Below the pieces are notes generated by a model, which was not told where the DNA came from, made no database searches, and saw only the letters and a list, made by a program, of their open reading frames with translations. Positions 6,924 to 15,566 of a stretch of 32,538 nt of DNA are shown in pieces. Both the position numbers and the translations under genes were made by a program. The DNA comes from a virus. The DNA lies in IMG/VR virus record IMGVR_UViG_3300046003_008487, positions 1 to 32,538 of that record; one strand, written 5' to 3'. The first letter of the stretch is position 1. Each line of letters starts with the position of its first letter.

Positions 6924-8285
6924 TTATTTAGAGTGGTTTTTCAAAAAAAATTCTAGATCTTCAGGAGTTCCAAGTCCCCACATTTTTTCAATATTATATG
7001 TTCTGATTTTTTTTGAATCTTGTATAGCTTCGTTAAATACGGGGCATATATAAAATTCATTATTAACTCTGATGTTTTTATTTATCATTTGTTGAGCATA
7101 TTTAACATAATCGCTTCCTTTGTTCCAATAATAAACACCTACCGTTGCTATATCAGAAATGGGTTTTTTCTCAGCAACTTCAGTAACATAACCAAATTCA
7201 TTAATTTTAGCAAAAGACCATTTTGGGTGTGTAGATTTAAAACATAAAATGCCAGCATCTACGTCTTGTTCAATCATTTTGTACATGAACTCATTGCTAT
7301 CCCATTCAACAAATTGATCTGAGTTTGCCATTAGTAATGATTGATCATTATCAATAAATTTTTTTGCTAAAAGAGTCGTGCATGCTGCACCTTCGGTAAT
7401 TCCATCAACTTCAACTATTTTGCAATTTGGAGTTATTAAATTGAGAAGAGTGTCTAAATTGTATTTTTCTCGATGTTCTTTTTGAACTACGAAAATAAAA
7501 TTAGCTTCAACATTTAAATTTTCAATTACGGTTTGAATCATGGGCTTCCCTTTGACATCAATTAAAGGTTTTGGAAAAGTGTATCCGGCTTGTTGAAATC
7601 TACTTCCTGCTCCGGCCATTGGAATAAGAACGTTTAGTTTTCCTCCTTGCCATTTTGGAATATTCATAGTATTGATTATAAGTTTAGAATTAATTTTTTC
7701 TTCAGTTAGATCTTCTGGATTATTTACTCTTAATACATTGGCTCTGCTTCTGCTTGCAGATAATAAACCAGTGGGTGAATCTTCAATTATAAGAGTTTGT
7801 TCTGGCAATACTTCTATCATACTCATCGCTTTCCAATATATTTCAGGATGGGGTTTTGCATTCTTTACGTCTTCATTTGATAAGATAAGGTCTAGATATT
7901 CAATAAGTCCAGTCTTGGAAAGCATCACTAGTACTGATCTGCGAATAGAGTTCGAACAGCACGCTAGTTTAAAACCTTTATTTCTAAGATTGATAAATAA
8001 TTTGATTAATTTTTCGTTTTTGGATAATTGAGAAATAGCTTGTATTGTTAATCTTTGTTTTTCTTCCCATATCTGTTGATAGTATTTTTTTTCTAAATTT
8101 TTATATTTTGTTAAAAGCTCTAACTTTTGATTGGTTTTTAATCCATCGTATATTGATAAATGCTCTGCGATGGAAATTTCATACTTTGAATCTATTGAGC
8201 GTAAAGATTGGTTCAATGTGTCATAATGAATTTTTTTTGCATCAACCAAAACCCCATCAAGATCGAAAATAATTAGTTTAATCAT
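6924..8285 (-). CDS. HAD phosphatase-nucleotidyltransferase fusion
   Basis: This is a 453-residue two-domain protein. Residues 1-200 are a HAD hydrolase of the phosphoglucomutase/phosphoglycolate type: DLDGV (8-12), Ser111 in CSNS, Lys144 in AKPHPE, and IEDSPTG (168-173). Residues 215-453 are a nucleotidyltransferase: IPMAGAGSRF (221-230), PKPLIDVKGKPM, and an NSDQF metal-site motif. Such fusions can move or remove a phosphate and then form a nucleotide-sugar. The start at 8285 (MIKLIIFDLDG) is 2 nt after the stop of the TylF-like gene; a longer frame from 8333 would overlap that gene. It lies directly upstream of the RuBisCO-like gene. Confidence 0.9.
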   Translation of the reverse strand: MIKLIIFDLDGVLVDAKKIHYDTLNQSLRSIDSKYEISIAEHLSIYDGLKTNQKLELLTKYKNLEKKYYQQIWEEKQRLTIQAISQLSKNEKLIKLFINLRNKGFKLACCSNSIRRSVLVMLSKTGLIEYLDLILSNEDVKNAKPHPEIYWKAMSMIEVLPEQTLIIEDSPTGLLSASRSRANVLRVNNPEDLTEEKINSKLIINTMNIPKWQGGKLNVLIPMAGAGSRFQQAGYTFPKPLIDVKGKPMIQTVIENLNVEANFIFVVQKEHREKYNLDTLLNLITPNCKIVEVDGITEGAACTTLLAKKFIDNDQSLLMANSDQFVEWDSNEFMYKMIEQDVDAGILCFKSTHPKWSFAKINEFGYVTEVAEKKPISDIATVGVYYWNKGSDYVKYAQQMINKNIRVNNEFYICPVFNEAIQDSKKIRTYNIEKMWGLGTPEDLEFFLKNHSK

Positions 8286-8287
8286 TT

Positions 8288-8995
8288 TTAGTATTTTTTT
8301 ATATATGCTGTCGGACATGCATAATTTAAACATTTAATTTCTATATTTTTTTCTTCAATAAATTTATCAACTCCTTTTGATTCACTCCATTTGTGATACC
8401 CATACTCATCAAAAATAATTAATCCGCCTTTTGTTATATTGCTCCATAGATTGTTTAAAGCATTGTATGTAGGTGCTTCTAAGTCAACATCCATATATAA
8501 AAGAGATATTTTAAAACCGGGATTTTTTTCTGAAAATTCTTTGGTCGTTATTGAAATATCACCCTCTATTAATTCAAAATCAGAATTTAAAAATCCGTTT
8601 TGTATTATTTGTTTTGCAAAATCATTTTTAAATGATTTTTCATGTTTAAAAGATCTTTCAGAAAAAAGAATTTGCATCGATTCTTTTTCTTTTTTGCTTG
8701 CAATTGAATTTATTAATTCTTCGCTATTAAAAAAATCGAATCCTATTACTTTTTTTGAGGAATTAGAATTATATAGATTTTTTAATTTTAAAAATGTATA
8801 TATGCCGGTTCCTTTAAAAACACCGCATTCAACTATATCGCCGGGTATATCTTTAACTTCATGGTATAATAAAACTCTAGAAATTAATTTATTAAAAACT
8901 CTTTTATCTTCGCTTAGTATAAAATTATTGAAGTTGTCATATATAGATTGGGATACTTTAGATACTTCTAAATTATCAATTTTTAATTTTTCCAT
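8288..8995 (-). CDS. TylF/macrocin-type O-methyltransferase
   Basis: This 235-residue SAM-dependent methyltransferase belongs to the TylF family. Landmarks are GDIVECGVFKGTG, then VIGFDFF, the metal-type Asp in YMDVDLEAPTYNAL, and GGLIIFDEYG followed by W-x-S and a VDKFI stretch. Family members O-methylate sugar residues, so a late tailoring step on the glycan or nucleotide-sugar is likely. It is 9 nt downstream of the gene at 9005-9754 and 2 nt upstream of the HAD fusion. Very AT-rich. Confidence 0.85.
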   Translation of the reverse strand: MEKLKIDNLEVSKVSQSIYDNFNNFILSEDKRVFNKLISRVLLYHEVKDIPGDIVECGVFKGTGIYTFLKLKNLYNSNSSKKVIGFDFFNSEELINSIASKKEKESMQILFSERSFKHEKSFKNDFAKQIIQNGFLNSDFELIEGDISITTKEFSEKNPGFKISLLYMDVDLEAPTYNALNNLWSNITKGGLIIFDEYGYHKWSESKGVDKFIEEKNIEIKCLNYACPTAYIKKY

Positions 8996-9004
8996 AATCG
9001 TATT

Positions 9005-9754
9005 TTAAAATTTTAGAAACTTTAAACAAAATTTATTATTTTCTAATAGAAAATATTTGATTAGTAGGTGTTGATTTAACATGTGTATTTTATTTATTTT
9101 TTCAGTGCTTTGCGGTTTTTGATTAAATATTTCTTGAGAAAACCTATTTTCTGAATTGCTGTATGGAAATCCAGATGTGATGCATTTTTGATAATCGCTA
9201 TCTTCTTTTAAATAAATTAATAGTTTATCATAAATTCTTGATATAAAATCTATATTTTCGTTATTAGAAATAAAAAACCAATCTGCTAGTCCTGCATTAA
9301 GTTGATTCCAATACATTGAATATAAATAATTATTATCTATTTTATTTAAGTCAGGAATTTCAAAATTTTCTGTGCTTATGTATCCAAGATCTGGCCTGCA
9401 TAATACAATTATATCGTATTTTACATTATTATTTTTAGCGAATTGATTTTTGAGTTCACAAACTTTTTTTCTTGAATAAAAAAAACTAAAAACTTTTTTT
9501 GCGGTTGTTTTATCTAATATATGATAAATATCATCTATTTCATTTGAAAAATTTTCTTGCCTTTCAATTTGATATATTTTTGGATTGAAAATATTAACAA
9601 TCTCAGATTCGATTTCTTTTGAAAAAGAATATATGAACACATCAGCATTATATTGTTTTATTTTATTAACTAGATATGAAAATTTATTCTCATACGCTGT
9701 AGAGTAAGTTGTGCTTGGCTTGAACAATCCAGATATACAAAACGCTACTTTCAT
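9005..9754 (-). CDS. Putative glycosyltransferase-like polysaccharide protein
   Basis: This 249-residue soluble protein begins MKVAFCISGLFKPS. A central YDIIVLCRPDLGY resembles the R-x-D block seen in several poorly described capsule and LPS proteins. The order (KVAFCISG start, N-x-K stretch, R-P-D, then ADWFFISNNEN) fits GT-A-like transferases related to DUF7796/WavE-type families. I cannot name the donor or acceptor. It overlaps the FkbM gene by ATGA. By-eye count of one line (9301-9360) gives 11 of 60 G+C. Confidence 0.55.
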   Translation of the reverse strand: MKVAFCISGLFKPSTTYSTAYENKFSYLVNKIKQYNADVFIYSFSKEIESEIVNIFNPKIYQIERQENFSNEIDDIYHILDKTTAKKVFSFFYSRKKVCELKNQFAKNNNVKYDIIVLCRPDLGYISTENFEIPDLNKIDNNYLYSMYWNQLNAGLADWFFISNNENIDFISRIYDKLLIYLKEDSDYQKCITSGFPYSNSENRFSQEIFNQKPQSTEKINKIHMLNQHLLIKYFLLENNKFCLKFLKF

Positions 9755-10473
9755 TTTATCAAAAACTTTTTATTAATGAATACAATGTCCTCTTCGATTC
9801 CAAGATTATTAGTTAAACAACATTCGACAAAAAAACCATTTTCTTCCATAAATTGAATTAGCTCATTTTTTACTGTAGAGTTCTGATATATTTTATCTAA
9901 GCCAACTTCAGAATGAATAGCTTTTATATTTTGTAGGTGTTCGCCAAAACTTTTTAAAACTTCCATCTCAGCTCCTTGAACGTCCATCCATATTAAATCA
10001 ATTTTATCAATTGAATTATTTTTCAAAAAAGAATCTCCTCTTATGCATTCTACTTGAATTTCTTGTTGTACATAAGATTTACCATAATAATGATTATTAT
10101 TTGCTTTATATAAAGAACTTGCGCCTATGTTACCATTAACAACTTTATGAAACTTGATATAACCATCAGTTGGTCCTATGGCTTTTTCATAAAAATTTAT
10201 GTTTTTTCTATCTTTTATATTATTTTTGCACCATTGTGCTGTTTCTGGAACAGGCTCGAAACAATGAATTTTAGAATTAGGAAACCAATCTGATAATTCT
10301 AATGTTTGACAAGCGTCTCTTGAACCAATATCTAAAACATGATCAATATTTTCTAAATCTATTTTATCTTCGATTTTTTTTATAAAATCAAACGTTAAGC
10401 TTAAAACCGTTCCTTCCCAGTTGTTATATTTTCTTTCTGAATTTGAAGAAAATGCGTTTTTATTGTATTTCAT
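9751..10473 (-). CDS. FkbM-family methyltransferase
   Basis: This 240-residue protein has VLDIGSRDA (SAM motif I), IHCFEPVPETA (acidic end of strand 2 with the F-E-P signature), and IDLIWMDVQGAEMEVLKSF, which is the hallmark of FkbM-type enzymes (D-V-x-G-x-E). FkbM proteins O-methylate sugars or related hydroxyl groups. It is one of at least three intact methyltransferases in this operon, pointing to a heavily methylated glycan. It starts 1 nt after the stop of the preceding WavE-like gene. Confidence 0.9.
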   Translation of the reverse strand: MKYNKNAFSSNSERKYNNWEGTVLSLTFDFIKKIEDKIDLENIDHVLDIGSRDACQTLELSDWFPNSKIHCFEPVPETAQWCKNNIKDRKNINFYEKAIGPTDGYIKFHKVVNGNIGASSLYKANNNHYYGKSYVQQEIQVECIRGDSFLKNNSIDKIDLIWMDVQGAEMEVLKSFGEHLQNIKAIHSEVGLDKIYQNSTVKNELIQFMEENGFFVECCLTNNLGIEEDIVFINKKFLIK

Positions 10474-10474
10474 T

Positions 10475-11071
10475 TTATTTAATATAATCTAATGCTAGTT
10501 TTTCAGATTTATATGATGATAAAAATTTTTTATATTTTATCCAGTAAATATCATTTTCATCATTTATTTTATTTAAGAAAAAATTAAACTGTTCATTATT
10601 TAATTCCATTTCGAAAAAATTTTCAAGTATCATTTGTTCTGAAAATAAAAAATTTGTTTTTTTATTTTTGCTCCATAGCTTTATCATCAAATTTATATCT
10701 CCAGCCATTAGATAATCGCAAATATACCCACCATTATAATTATGCCAAAAAAAGAAGTTTATTTCATGCGTAAAAATATCAATTAGTTTATTAATATCTT
10801 TTACTATATAATCGCTTCTTATTTTTAAAGTTTTTTGAAATCCTAATTCTTTAGCTTTTAATAATCCATTTATAGTAGTTTCTTGTTGATAAAATAAATT
10901 ACCTGTTCCAGGATTTTGTGGTTTTTTATTAAAAATTACATTTTCTTTATTTATGTATTTATGCTCTTCACCTTCCCATGTTGAAAAAATATAGTTTTCA
11001 TCCTTCATAGATTTCTTAATTTCTTCCACATTTACAGAGGGGCCTTGAATTATAATGCACCATTCATTCAT
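10475..11071 (-). CDS. WavE-like LPS biosynthesis protein (copy 1)
   Basis: This 198-residue protein has the WavE pattern: WCIIIQGPS at the start, IFSTWEGE, NLFYQQETTINGL, and a KIRSDYIV block. It is related to the protein at 12986-13651, with which it shares each of these blocks. WavE is a putative glycosyltransferase of LPS core and capsule loci. The start codon directly follows the stop of the upstream gene's neighbour region with no gap. It is shorter than its paralog at the C-terminus. Confidence 0.75.
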   Translation of the reverse strand: MNEWCIIIQGPSVNVEEIKKSMKDENYIFSTWEGEEHKYINKENVIFNKKPQNPGTGNLFYQQETTINGLLKAKELGFQKTLKIRSDYIVKDINKLIDIFTHEINFFFWHNYNGGYICDYLMAGDINLMIKLWSKNKKTNFLFSEQMILENFFEMELNNEQFNFFLNKINDENDIYWIKYKKFLSSYKSEKLALDYIK

Positions 11072-11758
11072 TTATATTCTACCTCTTTTATTATTTAATA
11101 TTTTTTTTATTTTATTTAATTCATTTTCGTATTCCGTGAAATTCCATTTTCCTTTTATTGTCGCTGATGCAATATACGGCCACACATTTGAGTCGTAATG
11201 TCCCCCTCTTTTGGGTTCATCATTGAAATGACATAATCCAGATATTTTTACTTTTTCATTAATTATAGAAGAGCGTTCTTCAAGTTGCCATATATTTAGT
11301 TTACCTGATGAGTCTAAAAATTTTTGTAACGATTCTCTTTTCCATATTGAAGGTTGAATACAAAAAACATATTCGGATTTTTCTGAAATATTAAAAAGAG
11401 TTTTTCTCTCACTTGATTGAGAAAAAATGCAGTTTCCAGGCGCTCTGGTTAATCTGATAAAATCTTTTTTTGAATTAATTAAAATATTTTGATATTCATT
11501 TAAAAGATTTATATTTGGTTTGTCATATATAAGCATATCTTCATGATGAAAAAAAATAATGTTTTCTTTTATTTGATTTATGCAATTTAAAAGTTTTTCA
11601 GAATAACTTAATTCATTATTATAGAGAATTGTTTTTTCATTTTTATATTTTTTATCTGCACAGATTAAAATTTCTGATCCGTAAAATTGATTCCACTGAT
11701 CTAAAAAAATCTCTAACACATCGAAGTATTCGCTATGTGAATAAACTATGTTAATCAT
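11072..11758 (-). CDS. Putative GT-A-like glycosyltransferase
   Basis: This 228-residue protein starts MINIVYSHSEYFDVL. The longer frame from 11782 is less likely because the ATG at 11758 overlaps the previous stop (ATGA). A central YSEKLLNCINQIKENIIFF is followed by HHEDMLIY, where H-E-D may replace the D-x-D metal site, and CIQPSIWKRESL later. This order is familiar from unnamed capsule-locus glycosyltransferases. Donor and linkage unknown. Very low GC (12 of 60 in the line 11101-11160). Confidence 0.6.
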   Translation of the reverse strand: MINIVYSHSEYFDVLEIFLDQWNQFYGSEILICADKKYKNEKTILYNNELSYSEKLLNCINQIKENIIFFHHEDMLIYDKPNINLLNEYQNILINSKKDFIRLTRAPGNCIFSQSSERKTLFNISEKSEYVFCIQPSIWKRESLQKFLDSSGKLNIWQLEERSSIINEKVKISGLCHFNDEPKRGGHYDSNVWPYIASATIKGKWNFTEYENELNKIKKILNNKRGRI

Positions 11759-12303
11759 TGTATTACTTTTATTATTTTCCAACTTTTGTAACCTAAATGA
11801 GGATCTGAATTTGGATCATCTTCTTTTCTTGTTTCTATAACTTCATATTTGATAATTGATCCGAAATCATTAATTAACGCATTTTCAAACTCTTCATAAT
11901 GACACCAATCGTCTATTAATATTACTGTGCCGCTTTTGACGTTTTGTGTTATTTTTGAATACCAAAATTTTCGTAAAGATCCATTTGGACCGTCGATTAA
12001 TATAAAATCATATTTTTTATTTCCAATGTTTAAATTTTCGATTTCGTTTTCGTTATATATAAAACAATGAATTCCAATATGATTGACATGAAAATTTTGA
12101 TTCGATTCAAAAGCTTTGTATTCGACATTCCACTTTTTACTTAAAAGATTAAAAAGTTTTATTGAACTATCTCCGCATCCAAACTCTAAAACATTTAAAT
12201 TATCTTGTTCGGGTAAAAGAGACACTGCATTTTTCATTTCTTCGGCCATATAAGACCATCCGCCTTTAAATACTGAAAAATTCATATTTATATTTTGTTC
12301 CAT
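11755..12303 (-). CDS. Class I SAM-dependent methyltransferase
   Basis: This 182-residue protein begins at the ATG at 12303, which has an AGAAAG 9 nt upstream; ATGs at 12309 and 12285 are alternatives, and a frame up to 12372 runs deep into the preceding gene. Motif I is VLEFGCGDSSIKLF, followed by YKAFESNQNF (acidic strand 2 end), YDFILIDGPNG and VILIDDW. The LIDGP motif is common in small-molecule or sugar methyltransferases. Acceptor unknown; probably a sugar of the glycan. Confidence 0.75.
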   Translation of the reverse strand: MEQNINMNFSVFKGGWSYMAEEMKNAVSLLPEQDNLNVLEFGCGDSSIKLFNLLSKKWNVEYKAFESNQNFHVNHIGIHCFIYNENEIENLNIGNKKYDFILIDGPNGSLRKFWYSKITQNVKSGTVILIDDWCHYEEFENALINDFGSIIKYEVIETRKEDDPNSDPHLGYKSWKIIKVIQ

Positions 12304-12986
12304 ATACATTTTCTTTCTGAAAAATATCCTTTCATATAATAATCTCTTTTGAAACCTTCTGACTGTAGCCAAGGATTTAATGTTGATCCTATATCTAAAT
12401 ATATATTTTTTTTATTTATTTCATATAACTGATGAGCTAATAAATTGCCGAAAGGTCCAGCGCAAAAAAGAAATAATTTATTTGTTAAATTTTGTTGTTT
12501 TATCTGCTCAATTAAAGAATAATTATTTACCCAAGCGCTAAATGAAACAGGATAAAATTTTTCTATTTTAAAAGGAAGATTTTCTATCTTTGATCTTTCA
12601 TTTGCTACTAAATGAACATCGTAATTTCGATAAGATTTAAGAAATGTTTCTTTATAGATAGGATAATTTGCATTAACAAAAATATTTGCAAAAGTCATAT
12701 TTTCTTCATTTTGATCACTGAATTCTCTCATTTTTTGAGCACGATCACCGTTGCAGCATGGGCAACAGGTGCCTATATAATAATTAATATCTTTATATTT
12801 TATAGATTCAATTAATTTTTGTTTATAAAAAATAGGCGTATTTTTTGAAAATTCAAATTCTCTATTGTTTAAGTAATCATTTGAAATAATAGCCCATTCA
12901 CCATCAGCGTATTTGGAAAAACAAAATGGATTTCCTTTTTTAAATTTATCAAATATTTTGTATATTTCTTCAGTAAAATCTTTCAT
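12288..12986 (-). CDS. Putative GT-D/DUF1792-like glycosyltransferase
   Basis: This 232-residue protein has FSKYADGEWAII near residue 24, similar to the R/K-Y-G-D-G-E start of GT-D-like families, and a C-terminal YLDIGSTLNPWL (D-I-G-S-x-L). FLFCAGPFGNLLAHQLYE in between fits the second Rossmann-like half. Several cysteines (CCPCC near residue 75) could bind a metal, which is unusual for the family. The assignment rests on these motifs only. It shares one base with the stop of the WavE-like gene (TAATG). Confidence 0.55.
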   Translation of the reverse strand: MKDFTEEIYKIFDKFKKGNPFCFSKYADGEWAIISNDYLNNREFEFSKNTPIFYKQKLIESIKYKDINYYIGTCCPCCNGDRAQKMREFSDQNEENMTFANIFVNANYPIYKETFLKSYRNYDVHLVANERSKIENLPFKIEKFYPVSFSAWVNNYSLIEQIKQQNLTNKLFLFCAGPFGNLLAHQLYEINKKNIYLDIGSTLNPWLQSEGFKRDYYMKGYFSERKCIWNKI

Positions 12987-13651
12987 TATTGAAAATATTG
13001 TGAATAAGATTTATTTATGTATTTTTTTTCTAAATATTCTTGTTTGTTAAAATGTACGCATTGGGGGTCATATTTAATATCATTTTTTAACCATTTAAAA
13101 TAGTTATCTTCGGTCGCATTTTCTATTAAATATTCAACTTTTGAATTATCTGGAAATAACTCTGTGTATCTTTTTGTTAGTGTTATTTCTGGGTGAATAA
13201 ATTCATAACAATTTTCAAAAGACCATAACTCAATTAATTGATTTATTTCTCCAAAATTAATAAAATCTGTTAAATAACCAGGGCATCTTGGATAAAATGT
13301 ATTATTTGTTTGCCAGTGTAAAAATGCAAATTTGTCTGGTTTTTCATGTAAAAATTTTAATGTTTTTTGAGCATTTGTCATTATAAAATCGCTTCTTATT
13401 TTTAATGCATGCGAAAAGCCAATTTGTCTAGCTACATGTAAGCCAGCAAGCGTGGACATTTTTTGATAATTTAAATTGCAAAAACCCGGTAGTTTTGGTT
13501 TTTTTTGAAAAATAACTAAGTCATTATTATTATAAAAAAAATCCTCTCCAGCCCAAGTGCTAAAAATAACTGTTTCATTAATATTTTTTAAAGAATTTTT
13601 AACTTTTTCTATATCGAAGCTTGGTCCTTGATAAATAATACAGAGTTTCAT
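12986..13651 (-). CDS. WavE-like LPS biosynthesis protein (copy 2)
   Basis: This 221-residue WavE-type protein shows LCIIYQGPSFD at the start, VIFSTWAGED, NLNYQKMSTLAGL and KIRSDFIM, then a long C-terminal part ending near YLEKKYINKSY. The blocks parallel those of the gene at 10475-11071, so the operon has two diverged WavE-like transferases, presumably for different linkages. Its start overlaps the stop of the gene at 13648-14592. Confidence 0.8.
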   Translation of the reverse strand: MKLCIIYQGPSFDIEKVKNSLKNINETVIFSTWAGEDFFYNNNDLVIFQKKPKLPGFCNLNYQKMSTLAGLHVARQIGFSHALKIRSDFIMTNAQKTLKFLHEKPDKFAFLHWQTNNTFYPRCPGYLTDFINFGEINQLIELWSFENCYEFIHPEITLTKRYTELFPDNSKVEYLIENATEDNYFKWLKNDIKYDPQCVHFNKQEYLEKKYINKSYSQYFQ

Positions 13652-14592
13652 GATTTAATATATTTTTTAAAATCGTTATTTTTATCATACCACCATGAGC
13701 TAGCTTTAGCTTTGCTTCTATCTGTATCTAAATAAAGAGAATTCCATTTGGGTCCTTTGGGATCTGTTACTACTATATCTTGAGGTTGAGTTGATAATTT
13801 TCTAATTTTATCTCCATCTTTTATAAGCTCTTTCCATTGTAAAATTCTTTCTTCAAGAGTGCCTGAAGGAGGAGTTCCTCCGCAGAAAATACCAGAAAGA
13901 CCGACATGCATTGATCTTGTTTGATCAGGTTTTAAAGAAAACAAATTAAAATATTCCATTATTCTTTCAATTGCTCCATCATGATGTGTGTGTTCCCACG
14001 GTTTTATTCTTGAATTAAAAAAAAACATATTATTAAATTGAACAACATCTTCAAAGTATAATGGATGAGATAAAAATGGAACCATATATTTTTTTATTGA
14101 TTCCACGGAAACGCAAGATGGTGAAGTGCATTGATAATCACCAATTAATATTTCAGCATCACCATTTAACTCGGTTTCTGGTCTTCTTTTATGTGCTGCA
14201 CAAAAAATTCTACAATATTTTTTTAAATAATTATGATAAATATAATCATTAAATCTTATGTAATCTTCTGTTGGTAAAATATCTTCTTCTCCAATAATTA
14301 CATATTCTGAAGCTTCTTGAGCAGAAATTATATAGCTGGATAAAATATTATGAAAACCAGTTAGTGAGCATTTTGGGTGTTTAGGTTTTACTATTAATTT
14401 TAAATCAACACTTGGGTATTTATTTGCATAATGTTTTATCACTTCATTTTCTTCTTTGTCGTATCCAATTTCAGTATGTATTCTTATTTTATAATTACAA
14501 ATCGTTGCATCTTTATAGATTTGTTCTAGATAAATATATAAAAGATCAGGTTTATTATAAGCTGTTATGGCTATAATATTTTTATCATTCAT
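13648..14592 (-). CDS. GT-A glycosyltransferase, GnT-I/POMGnT-like fold
   Basis: This 314-residue protein starts IIAITAYNKPDLLYIYLEQI, a strand and helix typical of GT-A enzymes. YVIIGEEDILPTEDYI carries an E-E-D in the place of the metal-binding D-x-D. The C-terminal part has W-E-H-T-H-H-D and SMHVGLSGIFCGG. This layout resembles N-acetylglucosaminyltransferase I-like and related bacterial families. A four-base overlap couples it to the epimerase gene upstream. Confidence 0.7.
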   Translation of the reverse strand: MNDKNIIAITAYNKPDLLYIYLEQIYKDATICNYKIRIHTEIGYDKEENEVIKHYANKYPSVDLKLIVKPKHPKCSLTGFHNILSSYIISAQEASEYVIIGEEDILPTEDYIRFNDYIYHNYLKKYCRIFCAAHKRRPETELNGDAEILIGDYQCTSPSCVSVESIKKYMVPFLSHPLYFEDVVQFNNMFFFNSRIKPWEHTHHDGAIERIMEYFNLFSLKPDQTRSMHVGLSGIFCGGTPPSGTLEERILQWKELIKDGDKIRKLSTQPQDIVVTDPKGPKWNSLYLDTDRSKAKASSWWYDKNNDFKKYIKS

Positions 14593-15566
14593 AAAAGTTT
14601 AACGATTTTTTGAGAGCTTAATCCGTCTCCATATGGACAGTTTTTTGAAATTTCATATTGATCATGTATTTTTTTAAATATTTTTTTTAAAAATTTTGGT
14701 TTTTTGCAAAGTTTTATGTGTGCTGTTTTTATTCCTTCCGGTCTTTCGGTTGTTTTTCGACAAACAATAACTTTTTTATTTAAGAAGCAAGCTTCTTCTT
14801 GAATTCCTCCAGAATCGGTTATAACAAGTAAGCAATCTTTTAAATAATCTATTAATTCATTATGTTGCAGTGATTTGCAAATTTTTATATTTTTTGTTTT
14901 TTTTGATGCTTCAATTATTTTAGGATTTGGATGGACAGGAAATAAGAATTGAATTTCTTTGTTTTTTGCGGCGATCTGATCTATTTCTTTCAACCATTCA
15001 TGAATTATATTTATGTTTTCATTTCTGTGAAGAGTTATCAATATTTGTTTTTTATAAGAAGTTTTAATATTCTTTATATTATCTAAAGATGTATTGCCAA
15101 CAACATAAGATTGTCCTTTTGTTAATTCCTTTTTTAAATTTTTTTGAGATATTATGGTTGGGCAAAAATTGATATCTGATATTCTAGATACAATTTGACG
15201 ATATCCTTCTTCTGGATATGGATTTTCGAGATCGTAAGTTCTCAAGCCAGCTTCAATATAAATTATTTTCTTTTTTAAATGATAAGCAACCAAAGCTGTT
15301 GCTGCAACTGTTGCGGTATCTCCTTGGATAATGATTGAATCAAATTCATGAATTATTTTTTCAGCTTTTAAAAAAATTTGTTCAAAAATGGAATTCAATC
15401 TGTTTTCGCAAGAATTTTCTATTTCTATACAATAATCATATTTTTCGAAATTTATTATGTCTGTGTGTTGTTTTATAAATAAACTTTTAATCTTTTTATT
15501 TTCGGCAAGTATCGGTTTTATTTTCAAATATTCAGGTCTTGTTCCGTAAACAGCCAGTATTTTCAT
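14589..15566 (-). CDS. wecB: UDP-N-acetylglucosamine 2-epimerase (non-hydrolysing type)
   Basis: This 325-residue GT-B-fold epimerase interconverts UDP-GlcNAc and UDP-ManNAc. Catalytic landmarks are all present: IIQGDTATV (D83), YIEAGLRT (E105), NPYPEEGYRQ (E119/E120), TLHRNEN (H180) and TDSGGIQEEA, followed by TERPEG. The length is a little under the usual 360-380 residues, mostly from shorter loops. No UDP-ManNAc dehydrogenase (WecC) is in the window, so ManNAc itself may be used, or a host enzyme continues. Confidence 0.92.
   Translation of the reverse strand: MKILAVYGTRPEYLKIKPILAENKKIKSLFIKQHTDIINFEKYDYCIEIENSCENRLNSIFEQIFLKAEKIIHEFDSIIIQGDTATVAATALVAYHLKKKIIYIEAGLRTYDLENPYPEEGYRQIVSRISDINFCPTIISQKNLKKELTKGQSYVVGNTSLDNIKNIKTSYKKQILITLHRNENINIIHEWLKEIDQIAAKNKEIQFLFPVHPNPKIIEASKKTKNIKICKSLQHNELIDYLKDCLLVITDSGGIQEEACFLNKKVIVCRKTTERPEGIKTAHIKLCKKPKFLKKIFKKIHDQYEISKNCPYGDGLSSQKIVKLL

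Noticed and set aside
8286-8333. Longer N-terminus for the HAD fusion (start at 8333)
   Set aside because: It overlaps the C-terminus of the TylF-like gene and the HAD fold begins at 8285.
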